From Oerskovia flava (lineage in GTDB: Bacteria; Actinomycetota; Actinomycetes; Actinomycetales; Cellulomonadaceae), in contig NZ_JAOXSR010000001.1 of NCBI RefSeq assembly GCF_026163685.1, forward strand, positions 372,001 through 436,000: DNA of 64,000 bases, in the 5' to 3' direction. The position numbers and the translations under genes are program-made. Each line of letters opens with the position of its first letter. Position 1 is the first letter of the stretch. The notes under the pieces are model-generated. The model did no database searches. It was not told the DNA's origin and saw nothing but the letters and a program-made list of their open reading frames with translations. Shown here piece after piece: positions 15,968-24,893 of this stretch.

Positions 15968-16926
15968 GCCAGACGAGCTACCCCAACCTGCCCGCGCAGG
16001 CCGCCGGCGGCGTCCTGCTCATGGAGGACACGGCCACGGGCCCCGAGGGCCCCGGCGGGCGCGTCGCCGGCTCGCGCAGCGCGGCCCAGCGCCGCCGGCG
16101 TGTGCGGGCGGTCGCGTTCCACGTCCTGATCCTGGCCATCACCGTGGTCATCCTCTACCCCGCGGTGTGGATGCTCATGTCCTCGTTCAAGCCGTCGAGC
16201 GACATCGTGGGATCTATCAACCTCATCCCGACGACGTTCACGCTCGACAACTTCGCGAAGGCCCTCGGCGGGATCGGCGGCGTCTCGTTCTGGACGTTCT
16301 TCATGAACTCCATGATCCTGGCCGTGGCGTCCGTGGTCGGGGTGGTGCTCTCGGCGACCGTCTCCGCCTACGCGTTCGCGCGGATCTCGTTCCCGGGGCG
16401 AGGGCTGTTCTTCTCCCTCATGATCGGCACGCTGCTGCTGCCGTTCCACGTCGTGATCATCCCGCAGTACATCATCTTCAACAATCTCGGCCTGGTGAAC
16501 TCCTTCGTCCCGCTGCTCGCGGGCAAGTTCCTCGCCGCCGAGGCGTTCTTCGTGTTCCTCATGGTCCAGTTCATGCGCAACCTGCCGCGCGAGCTCGACG
16601 AGGCCGCCCGGATCGACGGGGCCGGGCACGTGCGCATCTTCCGGTCGATCATGCTGCCTCTGATGCGACCGGCGATCATCACCAGCTCGATCTTCGCGTT
16701 CATCTGGTCCTGGAACGACTTCCTCGGCCCGCTGCTGTACCTGAAGAAGCCCGACCTGTACTCCCTGCCGATCGCGCTGCGCCTGTACGTCGACCAGACC
16801 TCGGTGTCGGACTACGGCGCCCAGATGGCGATGGCGGTGCTCGCGCTCCTGCCGGTGCTGCTGTTCTTCATCGTGTTCCAGCGCTACATCGTCGACGGTG
16901 TCGCCACGCAGGGCCTCAAGGGCTGA
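15964..16926 (+). CDS. ABC sugar transporter permease (MalG/UgpE type)
   Basis: 320 residues. After a 45-residue polar N-terminus come six membrane segments with the MalG features: YPAVWMLMSSFKPSSDIVG, LLLPFHVVIIPQYIIFNNLGLVNS and the EAA loop DEAARIDGAGHVRIFRSIMLPLMRP. The C-terminus FQRYIVDGVATQGLKG is the family ending. The ATG overlaps the stop of the upstream permease. Partner of the 15008 product in oligosaccharide import. Confidence 0.91.
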   Translation: MSQTSYPNLPAQAAGGVLLMEDTATGPEGPGGRVAGSRSAAQRRRRVRAVAFHVLILAITVVILYPAVWMLMSSFKPSSDIVGSINLIPTTFTLDNFAKALGGIGGVSFWTFFMNSMILAVASVVGVVLSATVSAYAFARISFPGRGLFFSLMIGTLLLPFHVVIIPQYIIFNNLGLVNSFVPLLAGKFLAAEAFFVFLMVQFMRNLPRELDEAARIDGAGHVRIFRSIMLPLMRPAIITSSIFAFIWSWNDFLGPLLYLKKPDLYSLPIALRLYVDQTSVSDYGAQMAMAVLALLPVLLFFIVFQRYIVDGVATQGLKG

Positions 16927-16942
16927 GCCGGGAGCGCGCAGA

Positions 16943-17611
16943 ATGGCAGCCATGGTGGACGACGACCGCACGGCCGGACCCGACGGGTCGCAGCGGCCCG
17001 AGCGCCGTACCCGCACCCCGCGTGAGCGGGGCTCGGGTCTCGCCCTCTTCGCCGAGGTGCTCCTCGTCGGAGCCCTCGTGCTGGTCGGCAGCCTGCTGGT
17101 GGTGACGGCACCGGCGGCGGTCGCGGCCGGCGTCGCACACCTGCGGCGGCACGTGGCCGGCCGGCCCGACGGCGTCGGGCAGGTCGCGCGAGACGCCGGC
17201 TCGGCCCTGCGGAACCTCTGGCCCGTGGGGCTCGGGCTCCTCGCCGCGGCGGTCCTGCTCGAGCTCAACCTCCAGCTCGCCGCGTCGGGTCTGCTGCCCG
17301 GCGCCGCCCTCGTGCGTGCCGTGTCGCTGGTCGCGCTGCTCGGGCTCGTCGTGATCGCCCTGCGGGCGGCCGCAGCCTGGTCCTGGCCCGACGGCGTCGG
17401 ACGGGCGCGACCGGCCGTCGAGCTCGCGCGTGACGGGCTGCGTCGCACGCGCGAGGACCCGACCGGATCCTTCTTGCTGGCGGTCGCGGTCGGAGTGTGC
17501 GGGCTCTTCGTCTGGATGCTGGTCCCACTGGTGATCGTGGTGCCCGGCCTGCTCTGCCTCGCCGTCGTCGGCGTCGAGGCCCGCCGCGGCGGACGACCGC
17601 CGACGGTGTGA
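16943..17611 (+). CDS. Small integral membrane protein, probably YesL/DUF624 family
   Basis: 222 residues. A charged N-terminus of about 30 residues is followed by four or five hydrophobic helices (LFAEVLLVGALVLVGSLLVV, LWPVGLGLLAAAVLLELNLQ, LVRAVSLVALLGLVVIALRA, FLLAVAVGVCGLFVWMLVPL). Size, topology and position behind a sugar ABC operon and before PL11 match YesL (DUF624), whose role is unknown. The assignment rests on context more than on motifs. The ATG at 16943 has GGGAG upstream, and ATG 16952 is an alternative. Confidence 0.65.
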   Translation: MAAMVDDDRTAGPDGSQRPERRTRTPRERGSGLALFAEVLLVGALVLVGSLLVVTAPAAVAAGVAHLRRHVAGRPDGVGQVARDAGSALRNLWPVGLGLLAAAVLLELNLQLAASGLLPGAALVRAVSLVALLGLVVIALRAAAAWSWPDGVGRARPAVELARDGLRRTREDPTGSFLLAVAVGVCGLFVWMLVPLVIVVPGLLCLAVVGVEARRGGRPPTV

Positions 17612-17712
17612 GACGTGCGTCGGGGGCCGGCGTGACCAGCCCCTGACCGCACCGGTGACCGGGTGCCGTACCCGGTCGCGCCGGCACGGGGGAGACCCCT
17701 CCGTACGGCACT

Positions 17713-17726
17713 TTGAAACGTTGCAA
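17713..17726 (+). promoter_or_regulatory. Operator upstream of the PL11 gene
   Basis: TTGAAACGTTGCAA fits TTG-n-AACGTT-n-CAA, a perfect palindrome apart from the two n positions, and matches the site upstream of the ABC operon at 13482. It lies 44 bp before the lyase start. Shared control of importer and lyase is implied. I could not place a convincing -35/-10 pair. Confidence 0.55.
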
Positions 17727-17769
17727 TCACAGCATCGACGCTGTGGTGCGACCGAGCGAAGGGAAGACG

Positions 17770-20364
17770 ATGAAGCCTTTCTCGCACGCACGGACCCTCG
17801 GGGCGGTGGCCACGGCCGCCTGCCTCGGACTGGTCGGGACGGCCGCCGCGGCAGCCCCGTCGGTCACGACCCCGTCCACGGCCGACCCCGGCGGGGGCGT
17901 CCAGATGGAACGGCTCGACCGCGGGCTCGTGGCCGCGACCACGAGCGAGGGCGTGTTCCTCAGCTGGCGGCTGCTCGGCGACGAGGTGACCGGGCACTCC
18001 GCGACCGGGATGACCGGCCCCGGGTTCCACGTGTACCGGGACGACGAGCTCGTCGCGACCGTCACCGACAGCACGAACTACCTGGACACCGCGGGTGACG
18101 GCTCGTCGTCCTACCGCGTCGCGCCCGTCACCGGCGCGGCGGGCACGAGCGACGCCGTCGAGCCCTGGGAGGGCGACTACACGGAGCTGCCGCTGGAGAA
18201 GCCGGCCGACGGCGTCACCCCCGTGGGCGAGGCGTACACGTACTCCGCGAACGACATCGCCGTCGGTGACGTCGACGGCGACGGGCAGTACGAGTACGTC
18301 GTCAAGTGGGACCCGTCCAACTCCAAGGACGTCTCGCAGGTCGGCTACACCGGGCCGGTCTACCTCGACACCTACAAGGCCGACGGCACGCTGCTGCACC
18401 GCATCGACCTCGGGGTCAACGTCCGTGCCGGCGCGCACTACGCGCAGGTCATGGTCTACGACTTCGACGCCGACGGCCGCGCGGAGATCATGGTCAAGAC
18501 AGCGCCGGGCACCACGACGCTGCGGTACGAGGACGGCGAGGTCGTCTCCGACGAGCCGATCACGATCCCGCAGGACGACCTCGTCGCCGGGTACGGCCAC
18601 GACGACGACTACCGGATGAGCGCGGACGACTACTACGAGCACCTCGTGGAGATGTTCGTCGGCTGGTCCGAGCACCCGGAGGTCGTGGCGGAGAACTGGC
18701 CCGCCACGCTCGAGGAGGCGTTCGGGATCGAGCCCGAGCACGACTACCCCCTCTCGGACGCCGCGGCCCGCGAGCTGGCCGACTTCTTCATCGACGAGTA
18801 CGCGCCCGCCCGCAGCGCGCGCAACCAGCTGCGGGGCTTCGAGGGGTTCATCGTCGACGGGCCCGAGTACCTCACGGTCTTCGAGGGTGCCACGGGCGCC
18901 GAGCTCGAGACCGTCCACTACGAGCCGGGGCGCCACGACGACGGCCTGATGTGGGGCGACTACGCGATGGCCCGCATCGAGCCGGGCAACCGCGTCGACC
19001 GCTTCCTGGCGACCGTCGCGTACCTCGACGGCGAGCGTCCCTCGGCGGTGTTCGCCCGCGGGTACTACACGCGCAGCGCGCTCGTCGCCTACAGCTGGGA
19101 CGGTGAGGAGCTCACCACCGACTGGACGGTCGACAGCGGATGGGCACCGATGAACAACCCGTTCAACGACTCGCCCCACGGGGTCGAGGGCGCGGACCCG
19201 GAGTTCGGGACCCTCACCACGCAGGGGTTCCACTCGCTGAGCACCGCGGACGTCGACGGTGACGGCAACCAGGAGATCGTCTACGGCTCGGCCACGATCG
19301 ACCACGACGGCAGCCTGCTCTACAGCTCCTACGACGTCATGCCCGAGGGGAGCGCGCAGCCGGGCGAGCTGGCCAAGCTCGGTCACGGCGACGCCATGCA
19401 CGTGACCGATATCGACCCGGACCGTCCGGGCCTCGAGATCTTCACCGTGCACGAGGGCGGGACCTGGGCGCCGTACGGCTGGGCCCTGCGCGACGCCGCG
19501 ACCGGTGAGATCCTCGACGGCCGCTACTCGGGGCGCGACACGGGTCGGGGCATGGTCGGCGACGTCGACCCGACCACCCGGGGCATGGAGATCTGGGCGA
19601 GCATGCCCGGCGGGTCCGACGGCTCGGGCCTGCTCAGCGCCACGGGCGAGCTGCTGGACACCGCGACCCCGGGCACGAACTTCAGCGTGCGCTGGGCGGC
19701 GGACATGACCACGCAGATCGTCAACGGGTCCGGTAACCAGACGCCGACGATCGACGACCGGACGCGCGGCACGCTGCGCACGCTCGACGGGACGCTGACG
19801 AACAACGGCACCAAGGGCACGCCCGGCCTCGTCGCCGACGTCCTCGGCGACTGGCGCGAGGAGGTGCTCGTGCGCACGGCGGACAGCTCCGCGATCCGCA
19901 TCTACCTCAGCACCGAGGTCACCGACCGTGCGATGTACACGCTCATGCACGACCCCCAGTACCGGGCGGAGGTCGCGCGGCAGAACACGTCCTACAACCA
20001 GCCGTCGTACCCGGGCTTCTACCTCGCCTCGGACACCGACTTCTCGACGGTGCCCGTGCCGGAGCTCGCCCTGCCGGACCCGGGCGTGGCGCTGTCCGAC
20101 GTGAGCGCGGAGGCGCGCTGCGTCGGGTCCAAGGTCCACCTGGCGGTCCGGGCGGCGAACGCCGAGGACGAGGCGGTCTCGATCGAGATCCGCACGCCCT
20201 ACGGGGACAAGACCTACCGCCACGTCCCGGCGGGCAAGAGCGCCTTCCAGTCGTTCAACACCCGCGCCGCGTCGGTCGAGGCCGGTGAGGTCGAGATCGT
20301 GGCCACCGTCGGCGACCGCGAGCAGGTGCGGACGGTCGGCTTCGCGGCGGCCGCCTGTGGCTGA
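17770..20364 (+). CDS. Secreted rhamnogalacturonan lyase, polysaccharide lyase family 11
   Basis: 864 residues. A signal peptide (about 1-29, ending AAAAA) is followed by the PL11 propeller with its metal-binding repeats: AVGDVDGDGQYEYVVKWDPSNSKD, MVYDFDADGRAEIMVKTAPGT, STADVDGDGNQEIVYGSATID. It cleaves the rhamnogalacturonan-I backbone by beta-elimination outside the cell. It is longer than YesW-type enzymes: about 100 extra residues around 275-375 (Asp/Glu/Tyr-rich) and a C-terminal domain of about 85 residues bounded by two Cys (RCVGSKVHLAV to AAACG). The GH30 protein at 48565 ends with the same domain. GAAGGGA precedes the ATG. The gene has its own operator-bearing upstream region. Confidence 0.93.
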   Translation: MKPFSHARTLGAVATAACLGLVGTAAAAAPSVTTPSTADPGGGVQMERLDRGLVAATTSEGVFLSWRLLGDEVTGHSATGMTGPGFHVYRDDELVATVTDSTNYLDTAGDGSSSYRVAPVTGAAGTSDAVEPWEGDYTELPLEKPADGVTPVGEAYTYSANDIAVGDVDGDGQYEYVVKWDPSNSKDVSQVGYTGPVYLDTYKADGTLLHRIDLGVNVRAGAHYAQVMVYDFDADGRAEIMVKTAPGTTTLRYEDGEVVSDEPITIPQDDLVAGYGHDDDYRMSADDYYEHLVEMFVGWSEHPEVVAENWPATLEEAFGIEPEHDYPLSDAAARELADFFIDEYAPARSARNQLRGFEGFIVDGPEYLTVFEGATGAELETVHYEPGRHDDGLMWGDYAMARIEPGNRVDRFLATVAYLDGERPSAVFARGYYTRSALVAYSWDGEELTTDWTVDSGWAPMNNPFNDSPHGVEGADPEFGTLTTQGFHSLSTADVDGDGNQEIVYGSATIDHDGSLLYSSYDVMPEGSAQPGELAKLGHGDAMHVTDIDPDRPGLEIFTVHEGGTWAPYGWALRDAATGEILDGRYSGRDTGRGMVGDVDPTTRGMEIWASMPGGSDGSGLLSATGELLDTATPGTNFSVRWAADMTTQIVNGSGNQTPTIDDRTRGTLRTLDGTLTNNGTKGTPGLVADVLGDWREEVLVRTADSSAIRIYLSTEVTDRAMYTLMHDPQYRAEVARQNTSYNQPSYPGFYLASDTDFSTVPVPELALPDPGVALSDVSAEARCVGSKVHLAVRAANAEDEAVSIEIRTPYGDKTYRHVPAGKSAFQSFNTRAASVEAGEVEIVATVGDREQVRTVGFAAAACG

Positions 20365-20439
20365 CCCGGCCGGATGCTGACCTGACCCGTTGCCCACCCG
20401 TGGGGTCGTGCGCCGGACCGGTGTGCGACCCCGCGGTGG

Positions 20440-20476
20440 TTGAGTCCGGTCGCCACCTGTGGTTGTATCGATTCAA
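20440..20476 (+). promoter_or_regulatory. Promoter and operator of the Gfo-Gfo-DUF6807-cupin operon
   Basis: TTGAGT (20440-20445), 17 nt, then TTGTAT (20463-20468) as a weak -10. TTGTATCGATTCAA (20463-20476) is a near-perfect palindrome of the TTGNAWCGWTNCAA type and overlaps the -10. It resembles the sites at 13482, 17713, 26972 and 29916. Confidence 0.5.
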
Positions 20477-20536
20477 GACCTGCGTCCCGGGAGAGCCCCC
20501 GGGTCGCTCCGGCACGTCGACGAGGAACCCGCCGCC

Positions 20537-22024
20537 ATGACGTCTGGTAGTCCGACATCTCCCGCACCCGCACCTGTCCCTGTGCTCGCGCCCGACCGCC
20601 CGGCGTCGCCACGACGTCGGTATGCCGTCGTCGGGACCGGGCACCGCGCGGGGCTCTACGTCTCCGCGCTCACGGGGGCGCACGCCGACCAGGGCGAGAT
20701 CGTCGCGTGGGTGGAGCCCAACGCCGTGCGCGCCCGCTACCACGACGAGCAGGTCACCCGAGAGACCGGGGCGGGGCCGCGCCCGGTCTACGGCCCCGAC
20801 GACCTCGAGCGCGCGATCGCCGAGCAGCGGGTGGACCGCGTGATCGTCACGACGCCCGACCACGCGCACGCCGACCTCGTCTCCCGCGCCCTGCGCGCCG
20901 GCGCCGACGTCGTCGTCGAGAAGCCGATCGCCACCGACGAGGCCGAGGCCCGCCGCATCGTCGACGCGGTCGCCGAGACGGGGCGCGACCTCACGATGAC
21001 CTTCAACTACCGGTACGCGCCGCGCAACGCGGCCCTGCGCGAGGTCGTCGCCTCGGGCGAGATCGGGGACGTCCTCGCGATCCACTTCGACTGGGCCCTG
21101 GACACCGTGCACGGCGCCGACTACTTCCGGCGCTGGCACCGCGACAAGCGCCGCTCCGGCGGGCTGCTCGTCCACAAGTCCAGCCACCACTTCGACCTCG
21201 TCTCCTGGTGGATCGACGACGCGCCGCGGCGCGTCGTCGCGAGCGGCGGACGCCGCTTCTACGGGCACGACGGCGCGCACGTGCGGGAGGCGTCCACCCG
21301 GCCGGGGACCGGCGTCGGGCAGGAGGACACGGCGGAGGCGCGGCTGCGCGCCGAGGGGATCGATCCCTGGCGCCTCGACCTGGCGGGTGACGAGAGGCTC
21401 GCCGCGCTGTACGGGCCCGAGGCGCGCGCCGAGGACGGGTACGTGCGCGACGCCGACGTCTTCGACGAGGGCATCGGGCTCGAGGACACCCTCGCGGTGC
21501 TCGTGGAGTACGAGCGCGGCGCGGTCCTCACCTACTCGCTCGTCGCCCACGCCCCCTACGAGGGCTACCGGGTCGTCGTCACGGGCACGCGCGGGCGGGC
21601 CGAGCTCGAGGTGGTCGAGCGCGGCTCGGTGGCGTTCGGCGACGACGGCGTCGCGGTCCTCGACCCCACCGCGACCCCGGGTGCGTGGGACGGTGACACG
21701 GTGCGGCCCTACGGCGAACGCCTCGTCGTGCAGAAGCACTGGGAGCGCGCCGTCGACCGGCCCATCCCCGAGGGCGTCGGGGGGCACGGTGGCGGCGACG
21801 TCTTCCTCCTCGCCGACGTCTTCGACGGTCCGGCCGCGCACGACCCGCTCGGCCGCGCCGCCGGCTACCGCGACGGGATCCGGGCGTCAGCCGTCGGGTA
21901 CGCCGCGAACCGGTCCCTCACGACCGGCCTGCCCGTCACCGTCGCGGACCTCGACCTCGGGGTCGAGCTGCGCCGTGCCCACCACGACCCGCACCCCGCC
22001 ACCACCGAGGAGACCCCCGCATGA
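20537..22024 (+). CDS. Gfo/Idh/MocA family oxidoreductase, long form
   Basis: 495 residues, longer than the usual 330-400. The Rossmann start is YAVVGTGHRAGLYVSALTG, with a GTGHRA loop in place of the common GxGxxG. The family Lys is in VVVEKPIATDEAEA (about 133) and the catalytic region reads LLVHKSSHHFDLVSWW. The extra length lies mainly in residues about 240-320 (REASTRPGTGVGQEDTAEAR and beyond). Close relatives act on sugars and glycosides with NAD(P). The ATG at 20537 follows GAGGAA. It is the first of four genes joined by 4-bp overlaps. Confidence 0.85.
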   Translation: MTSGSPTSPAPAPVPVLAPDRPASPRRRYAVVGTGHRAGLYVSALTGAHADQGEIVAWVEPNAVRARYHDEQVTRETGAGPRPVYGPDDLERAIAEQRVDRVIVTTPDHAHADLVSRALRAGADVVVEKPIATDEAEARRIVDAVAETGRDLTMTFNYRYAPRNAALREVVASGEIGDVLAIHFDWALDTVHGADYFRRWHRDKRRSGGLLVHKSSHHFDLVSWWIDDAPRRVVASGGRRFYGHDGAHVREASTRPGTGVGQEDTAEARLRAEGIDPWRLDLAGDERLAALYGPEARAEDGYVRDADVFDEGIGLEDTLAVLVEYERGAVLTYSLVAHAPYEGYRVVVTGTRGRAELEVVERGSVAFGDDGVAVLDPTATPGAWDGDTVRPYGERLVVQKHWERAVDRPIPEGVGGHGGGDVFLLADVFDGPAAHDPLGRAAGYRDGIRASAVGYAANRSLTTGLPVTVADLDLGVELRRAHHDPHPATTEETPA

Positions 22025-23142
22025 GAGCGACCATCGTCGGAGCCGGCGCGATCGCGCACGCCCACGCGAGCGCGCTGGCCGAGCTCGCCGAGCACGACGG
22101 CGCACCGGCCGTCGAGACGACTCACGTCGTCGACCTCGACCTCGACCGGGCTCGCGCGTTCGCCGACCAGCACGGCATCGCCGGTGTCGCGACCGACGTC
22201 GAGGCGCTGCTCGCCGCGGGCGACGTCGACGTGCTGCACATCTGCACGCCGCCGTCGGCCCACTTCGCGACCGCCGCCGCGGCGTTGCGCGCGGGTGTGC
22301 ACGTCGTGCTCGAGAAGCCGCCCGTGCTGTCCCTCGCCCAGCTCGACGAGCTCGTCGCGCTCGAGGCGGCCTCCTCCGCGCAGCTCACGGTGATCGTCCA
22401 GCACCGGTTCGGCCACGGCGCCGTGCAGCTGCGCTCGCTCCTCGCGGACGGCGCCCTCGGGCGCCCCCTCGTCGCGGTGTGCAACACGCTGTGGTTCCGT
22501 GACGCCGAGTACTTCGCCGCGCCCTGGCGCGGGCGCTGGGACACCGAGGGCGGCGGGCCGACCATGGGCCACGGCATCCACCAGTTCGACCTGCTGCTGT
22601 CGATCCTCGGCCCCTGGACCGACGTCACCGCCGTCGCCGCCCGCCAGGCGCGGGACACCGACACCGAGGACGTCTCGATGGCTCTCGTGCGGTTCGAGTC
22701 CGGGGCGATGGCGAGCATCGTCAACTCCGTCGTCTCCCCGAGCCAGGTCTCCGAGATCCGGATCGACACCGAGGCCGCGACCGTCGCGCTCACGCACCTC
22801 TACGGTTACACCGACGAGGACTGGACGTTCACCCCCGCGCCCGGCCGCGAGGAGGCTGCGGCCCTCTGGCGGCCGGACCCGACCGCCCTGCCGAGCGGGC
22901 ACCTCGCCCAGCTCCTGCCGACCTATCGCGCGCTCGCCCAGGGGGCGCCGCTGCCGGTCACCTCCGCCGACGCGCGCCGCACGCTCGAGCTCGCCGCGGC
23001 GATCTACCGGTCGGCCTTCACCGGTCGCCCCGTCGCCGCCGGCGAGATCGGCGCCGACGACGCGTTCGCCCGCTCGATGGACGGCACCGGCGCTCCGTGG
23101 GGGCCCGCCTGGGCGCCCGTCTCGGCGGGGGTGCCCGGATGA
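22021..23142 (+). CDS. Gfo/Idh/MocA family oxidoreductase
   Basis: 373 residues. The Rossmann motif is ATIVGAGAIAHAHASAL, the Lys motif is VVLEKPPVLS (about 97), and the candidate catalytic His is in GHGIHQFDLLLSILG. The start overlaps the previous stop (ATGA). Two different Gfo enzymes side by side suggest sequential oxidation and reduction of one substrate, or a heteromeric enzyme. Both are inferences. Confidence 0.87.
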   Translation: MRATIVGAGAIAHAHASALAELAEHDGAPAVETTHVVDLDLDRARAFADQHGIAGVATDVEALLAAGDVDVLHICTPPSAHFATAAAALRAGVHVVLEKPPVLSLAQLDELVALEAASSAQLTVIVQHRFGHGAVQLRSLLADGALGRPLVAVCNTLWFRDAEYFAAPWRGRWDTEGGGPTMGHGIHQFDLLLSILGPWTDVTAVAARQARDTDTEDVSMALVRFESGAMASIVNSVVSPSQVSEIRIDTEAATVALTHLYGYTDEDWTFTPAPGREEAAALWRPDPTALPSGHLAQLLPTYRALAQGAPLPVTSADARRTLELAAAIYRSAFTGRPVAAGEIGADDAFARSMDGTGAPWGPAWAPVSAGVPG

Positions 23143-24122
23143 CCGCCGGCGCCGCGGGTCTCGCGCTCACGGACGACGGCGCGGCGCTGCACGTGCAGCG
23201 CGAGTCGTCGGACCTGCTGAGCTACGTCTACCGCCCGACCGAGGCCCAGCTCGAGAGCCCCCGGCCCTACTTCCACCCCCTGCGCACCCTCGGCGGCGAC
23301 ACCGTCAGCCTCTACCGGCCGCACGACCACGTGTGGCACAAGGGCATCGTGTGGTCGCTGCCGAACGTCGGACCGTACAACTTCTGGGGCGGGCCCACCT
23401 ATGTCCGCGACGACGGATACGTGCAGCTCGACAACGACGGCTCGATGGACCACGTCGCGTTCCGCCACGTCGGGGAACAGGCCGGAGGTGTCGGGTTCGT
23501 CGAGGAGCTGGCGTGGCGCACACCGCCCGGGCCTGGCGTGACCGGGAACGGCGTGACGGGTGCAGACGTGACGGGTGGCGACGTCGTCGTGCGCGAGGCA
23601 CGCGAGTGCGTCGTGAGCCTGGTCGAGGGGACCGGCTGGGTCCTGACCTTCCGCAGCACCGTCACGAACGTCTCCGCCGGCGACCTGCCGCTGGGCAGCC
23701 CCACGACCAACGGACGCGACAACGCCGGCTACGGCGGGCTGTTCTGGCGTGGGCCGCGGTCCTTCACGGGCGGCACCATCCTCGCGCCGGGCTACTCCGG
23801 CGGCGAGGACGTCCGCGGCCAGCGCCACCCCTGGATGGGGTTCACCGGTCAGCACGACGGCAGCGCGACCTGGTCCACCCTCGTCATGATCGACCCGGGG
23901 ACCAACCCCGGCGGCACCCCGCAGTGGTTCGTGCGCAACGAGCACTTCGCCTGCCTGTGCCCGGCGCCGTTCTTCGGCGAGGAGATCGAGTTCGCCCCGG
24001 GGCAGACGCTGACGTTCGAGTACGCGGTCGTCGTCGTCGACGGGCACGGGACGCCCGAGCTCGGCGAGGACCTCGCCGAGCACGGCCGCCGGGCGCTCGC
24101 GGCGCGCGTGGTGCGCGCGTGA
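23139..24122 (+). CDS. PmoA-like / DUF6807 family protein
   Basis: 327 residues. Recognisable lines are SYVYRPTEAQLESPRPYFHPLRT, RPHDHVWHKGIVWSLPNVG, NFWGGPTY and TTNGRDNAGYGGLFWRGPRSF, with conserved His, Trp and Arg typical of this beta-sandwich family (methane oxygenase PmoA-like by name only). It often neighbours Gfo/Idh/MocA genes in carbohydrate loci, and its reaction is not established. Residues about 135-150 hold a small imperfect repeat (GVTGNGVTGADVTGG). ATGA and GTGA overlaps tie it to both neighbours. Confidence 0.8.
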   Translation: MTAGAAGLALTDDGAALHVQRESSDLLSYVYRPTEAQLESPRPYFHPLRTLGGDTVSLYRPHDHVWHKGIVWSLPNVGPYNFWGGPTYVRDDGYVQLDNDGSMDHVAFRHVGEQAGGVGFVEELAWRTPPGPGVTGNGVTGADVTGGDVVVREARECVVSLVEGTGWVLTFRSTVTNVSAGDLPLGSPTTNGRDNAGYGGLFWRGPRSFTGGTILAPGYSGGEDVRGQRHPWMGFTGQHDGSATWSTLVMIDPGTNPGGTPQWFVRNEHFACLCPAPFFGEEIEFAPGQTLTFEYAVVVVDGHGTPELGEDLAEHGRRALAARVVRA

Positions 24123-24880
24123 GCAGTGCCGGTACGCGCGCGCCCGACGCGCCCGTCTTTCCCGGCGGGACGTCGGTCAGCCACCTGCGCGTGTATGACT
24201 GGCCGACCGACGACGCCCCGGGCGGGAGCGGCACACCGCACCTGCACACCGCCTCCGCCGAGGGCTACGTGGTCCTGGCGGGGCGGGGCAGCGTCGAGAC
24301 GCTGGGCCCGGAGGGCTTCGCGGTGCACGGCCTCGAACCCGGCCGGGTCGTGTGGTTCACGCCGGGCGTGATCCACCGGCTGGTCAACGACGGCGGGCTC
24401 GAGCTCGTCGTCGTCATGTCCAACGCCGGGCTGCCCGAGGCCGGGGACGCCGTGCTCACGTTCCCCGTCGACGTCGTGCGCGACGCCGACCGGTACGCCG
24501 CGGCGGCCGCCCTCCCGAGCCCTGAGGGTGCGGACGACGCGGGGCTCGCTGCGGCCGCCCACGCGCGCCGAGACCTCGCGCTCGCGGGCTACGCGAGGCT
24601 GCGCGCCGCCGTCGAGCAGTCCGGGCCGGGCGCGCTCGCGCCGCTGTACGACGCCGCGGCGCGACTCGTGGCGCCACGCGTCGCCGGGTGGCGGCGGACG
24701 TGGGAGTCGTCGGTCGTCCGCGCCACGCACGAGACGGACGCCGTGCTCGCCGCGCTCGCGGTCGGCGACGGCTCCGCGTTGACGGCCGGGCGCGTCGCCG
24801 CACGCGCGGCCGACCCCGGTCCGCGGAGCTACGGCATGTGCGGGCGTCTCGCGACCTTCCCCATCGCGCCGACCGGCTGA
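24119..24880 (+). CDS. Cupin-domain protein
   Basis: 253 residues starting at a GTG that overlaps the DUF6807 stop. Cupin motif 1 is HLHTASAEGYVVLAGRGSVET (about 41-61) and motif 2 is PGRVVWFTPGVIHRLVNDGG (about 76-95), with His/Glu candidates for a metal site. An alpha-helical tail follows (about 135-240, Ala/Arg-rich, SSVVRATHETDAVLAALA). As the last gene of the Gfo-Gfo-DUF6807 operon it may be a sugar isomerase/epimerase or a binding partner. Its reading frame stays open far upstream through the previous genes, so the true start is set by the overlap. Confidence 0.75.
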   Translation: MSSAGTRAPDAPVFPGGTSVSHLRVYDWPTDDAPGGSGTPHLHTASAEGYVVLAGRGSVETLGPEGFAVHGLEPGRVVWFTPGVIHRLVNDGGLELVVVMSNAGLPEAGDAVLTFPVDVVRDADRYAAAAALPSPEGADDAGLAAAAHARRDLALAGYARLRAAVEQSGPGALAPLYDAAARLVAPRVAGWRRTWESSVVRATHETDAVLAALAVGDGSALTAGRVAARAADPGPRSYGMCGRLATFPIAPTG

Positions 24881-24893
24881 GACGCGACCGAGG

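Noticed and set aside
15946-20397. A minus-strand open frame of about 1480 codons opposite the permease, YesL-like and PL11 genes
   Set aside because: No domain, low-complexity residues, and the plus strand has well-supported genes with ribosome sites and a signal peptide.
22499-24118. An N-terminal extension of the cupin protein that stays open through two upstream genes
   Set aside because: The extension is Arg/Pro/Ser-rich shadow of the Gfo and DUF6807 genes. The cupin begins at the GTG overlapping the DUF6807 stop.
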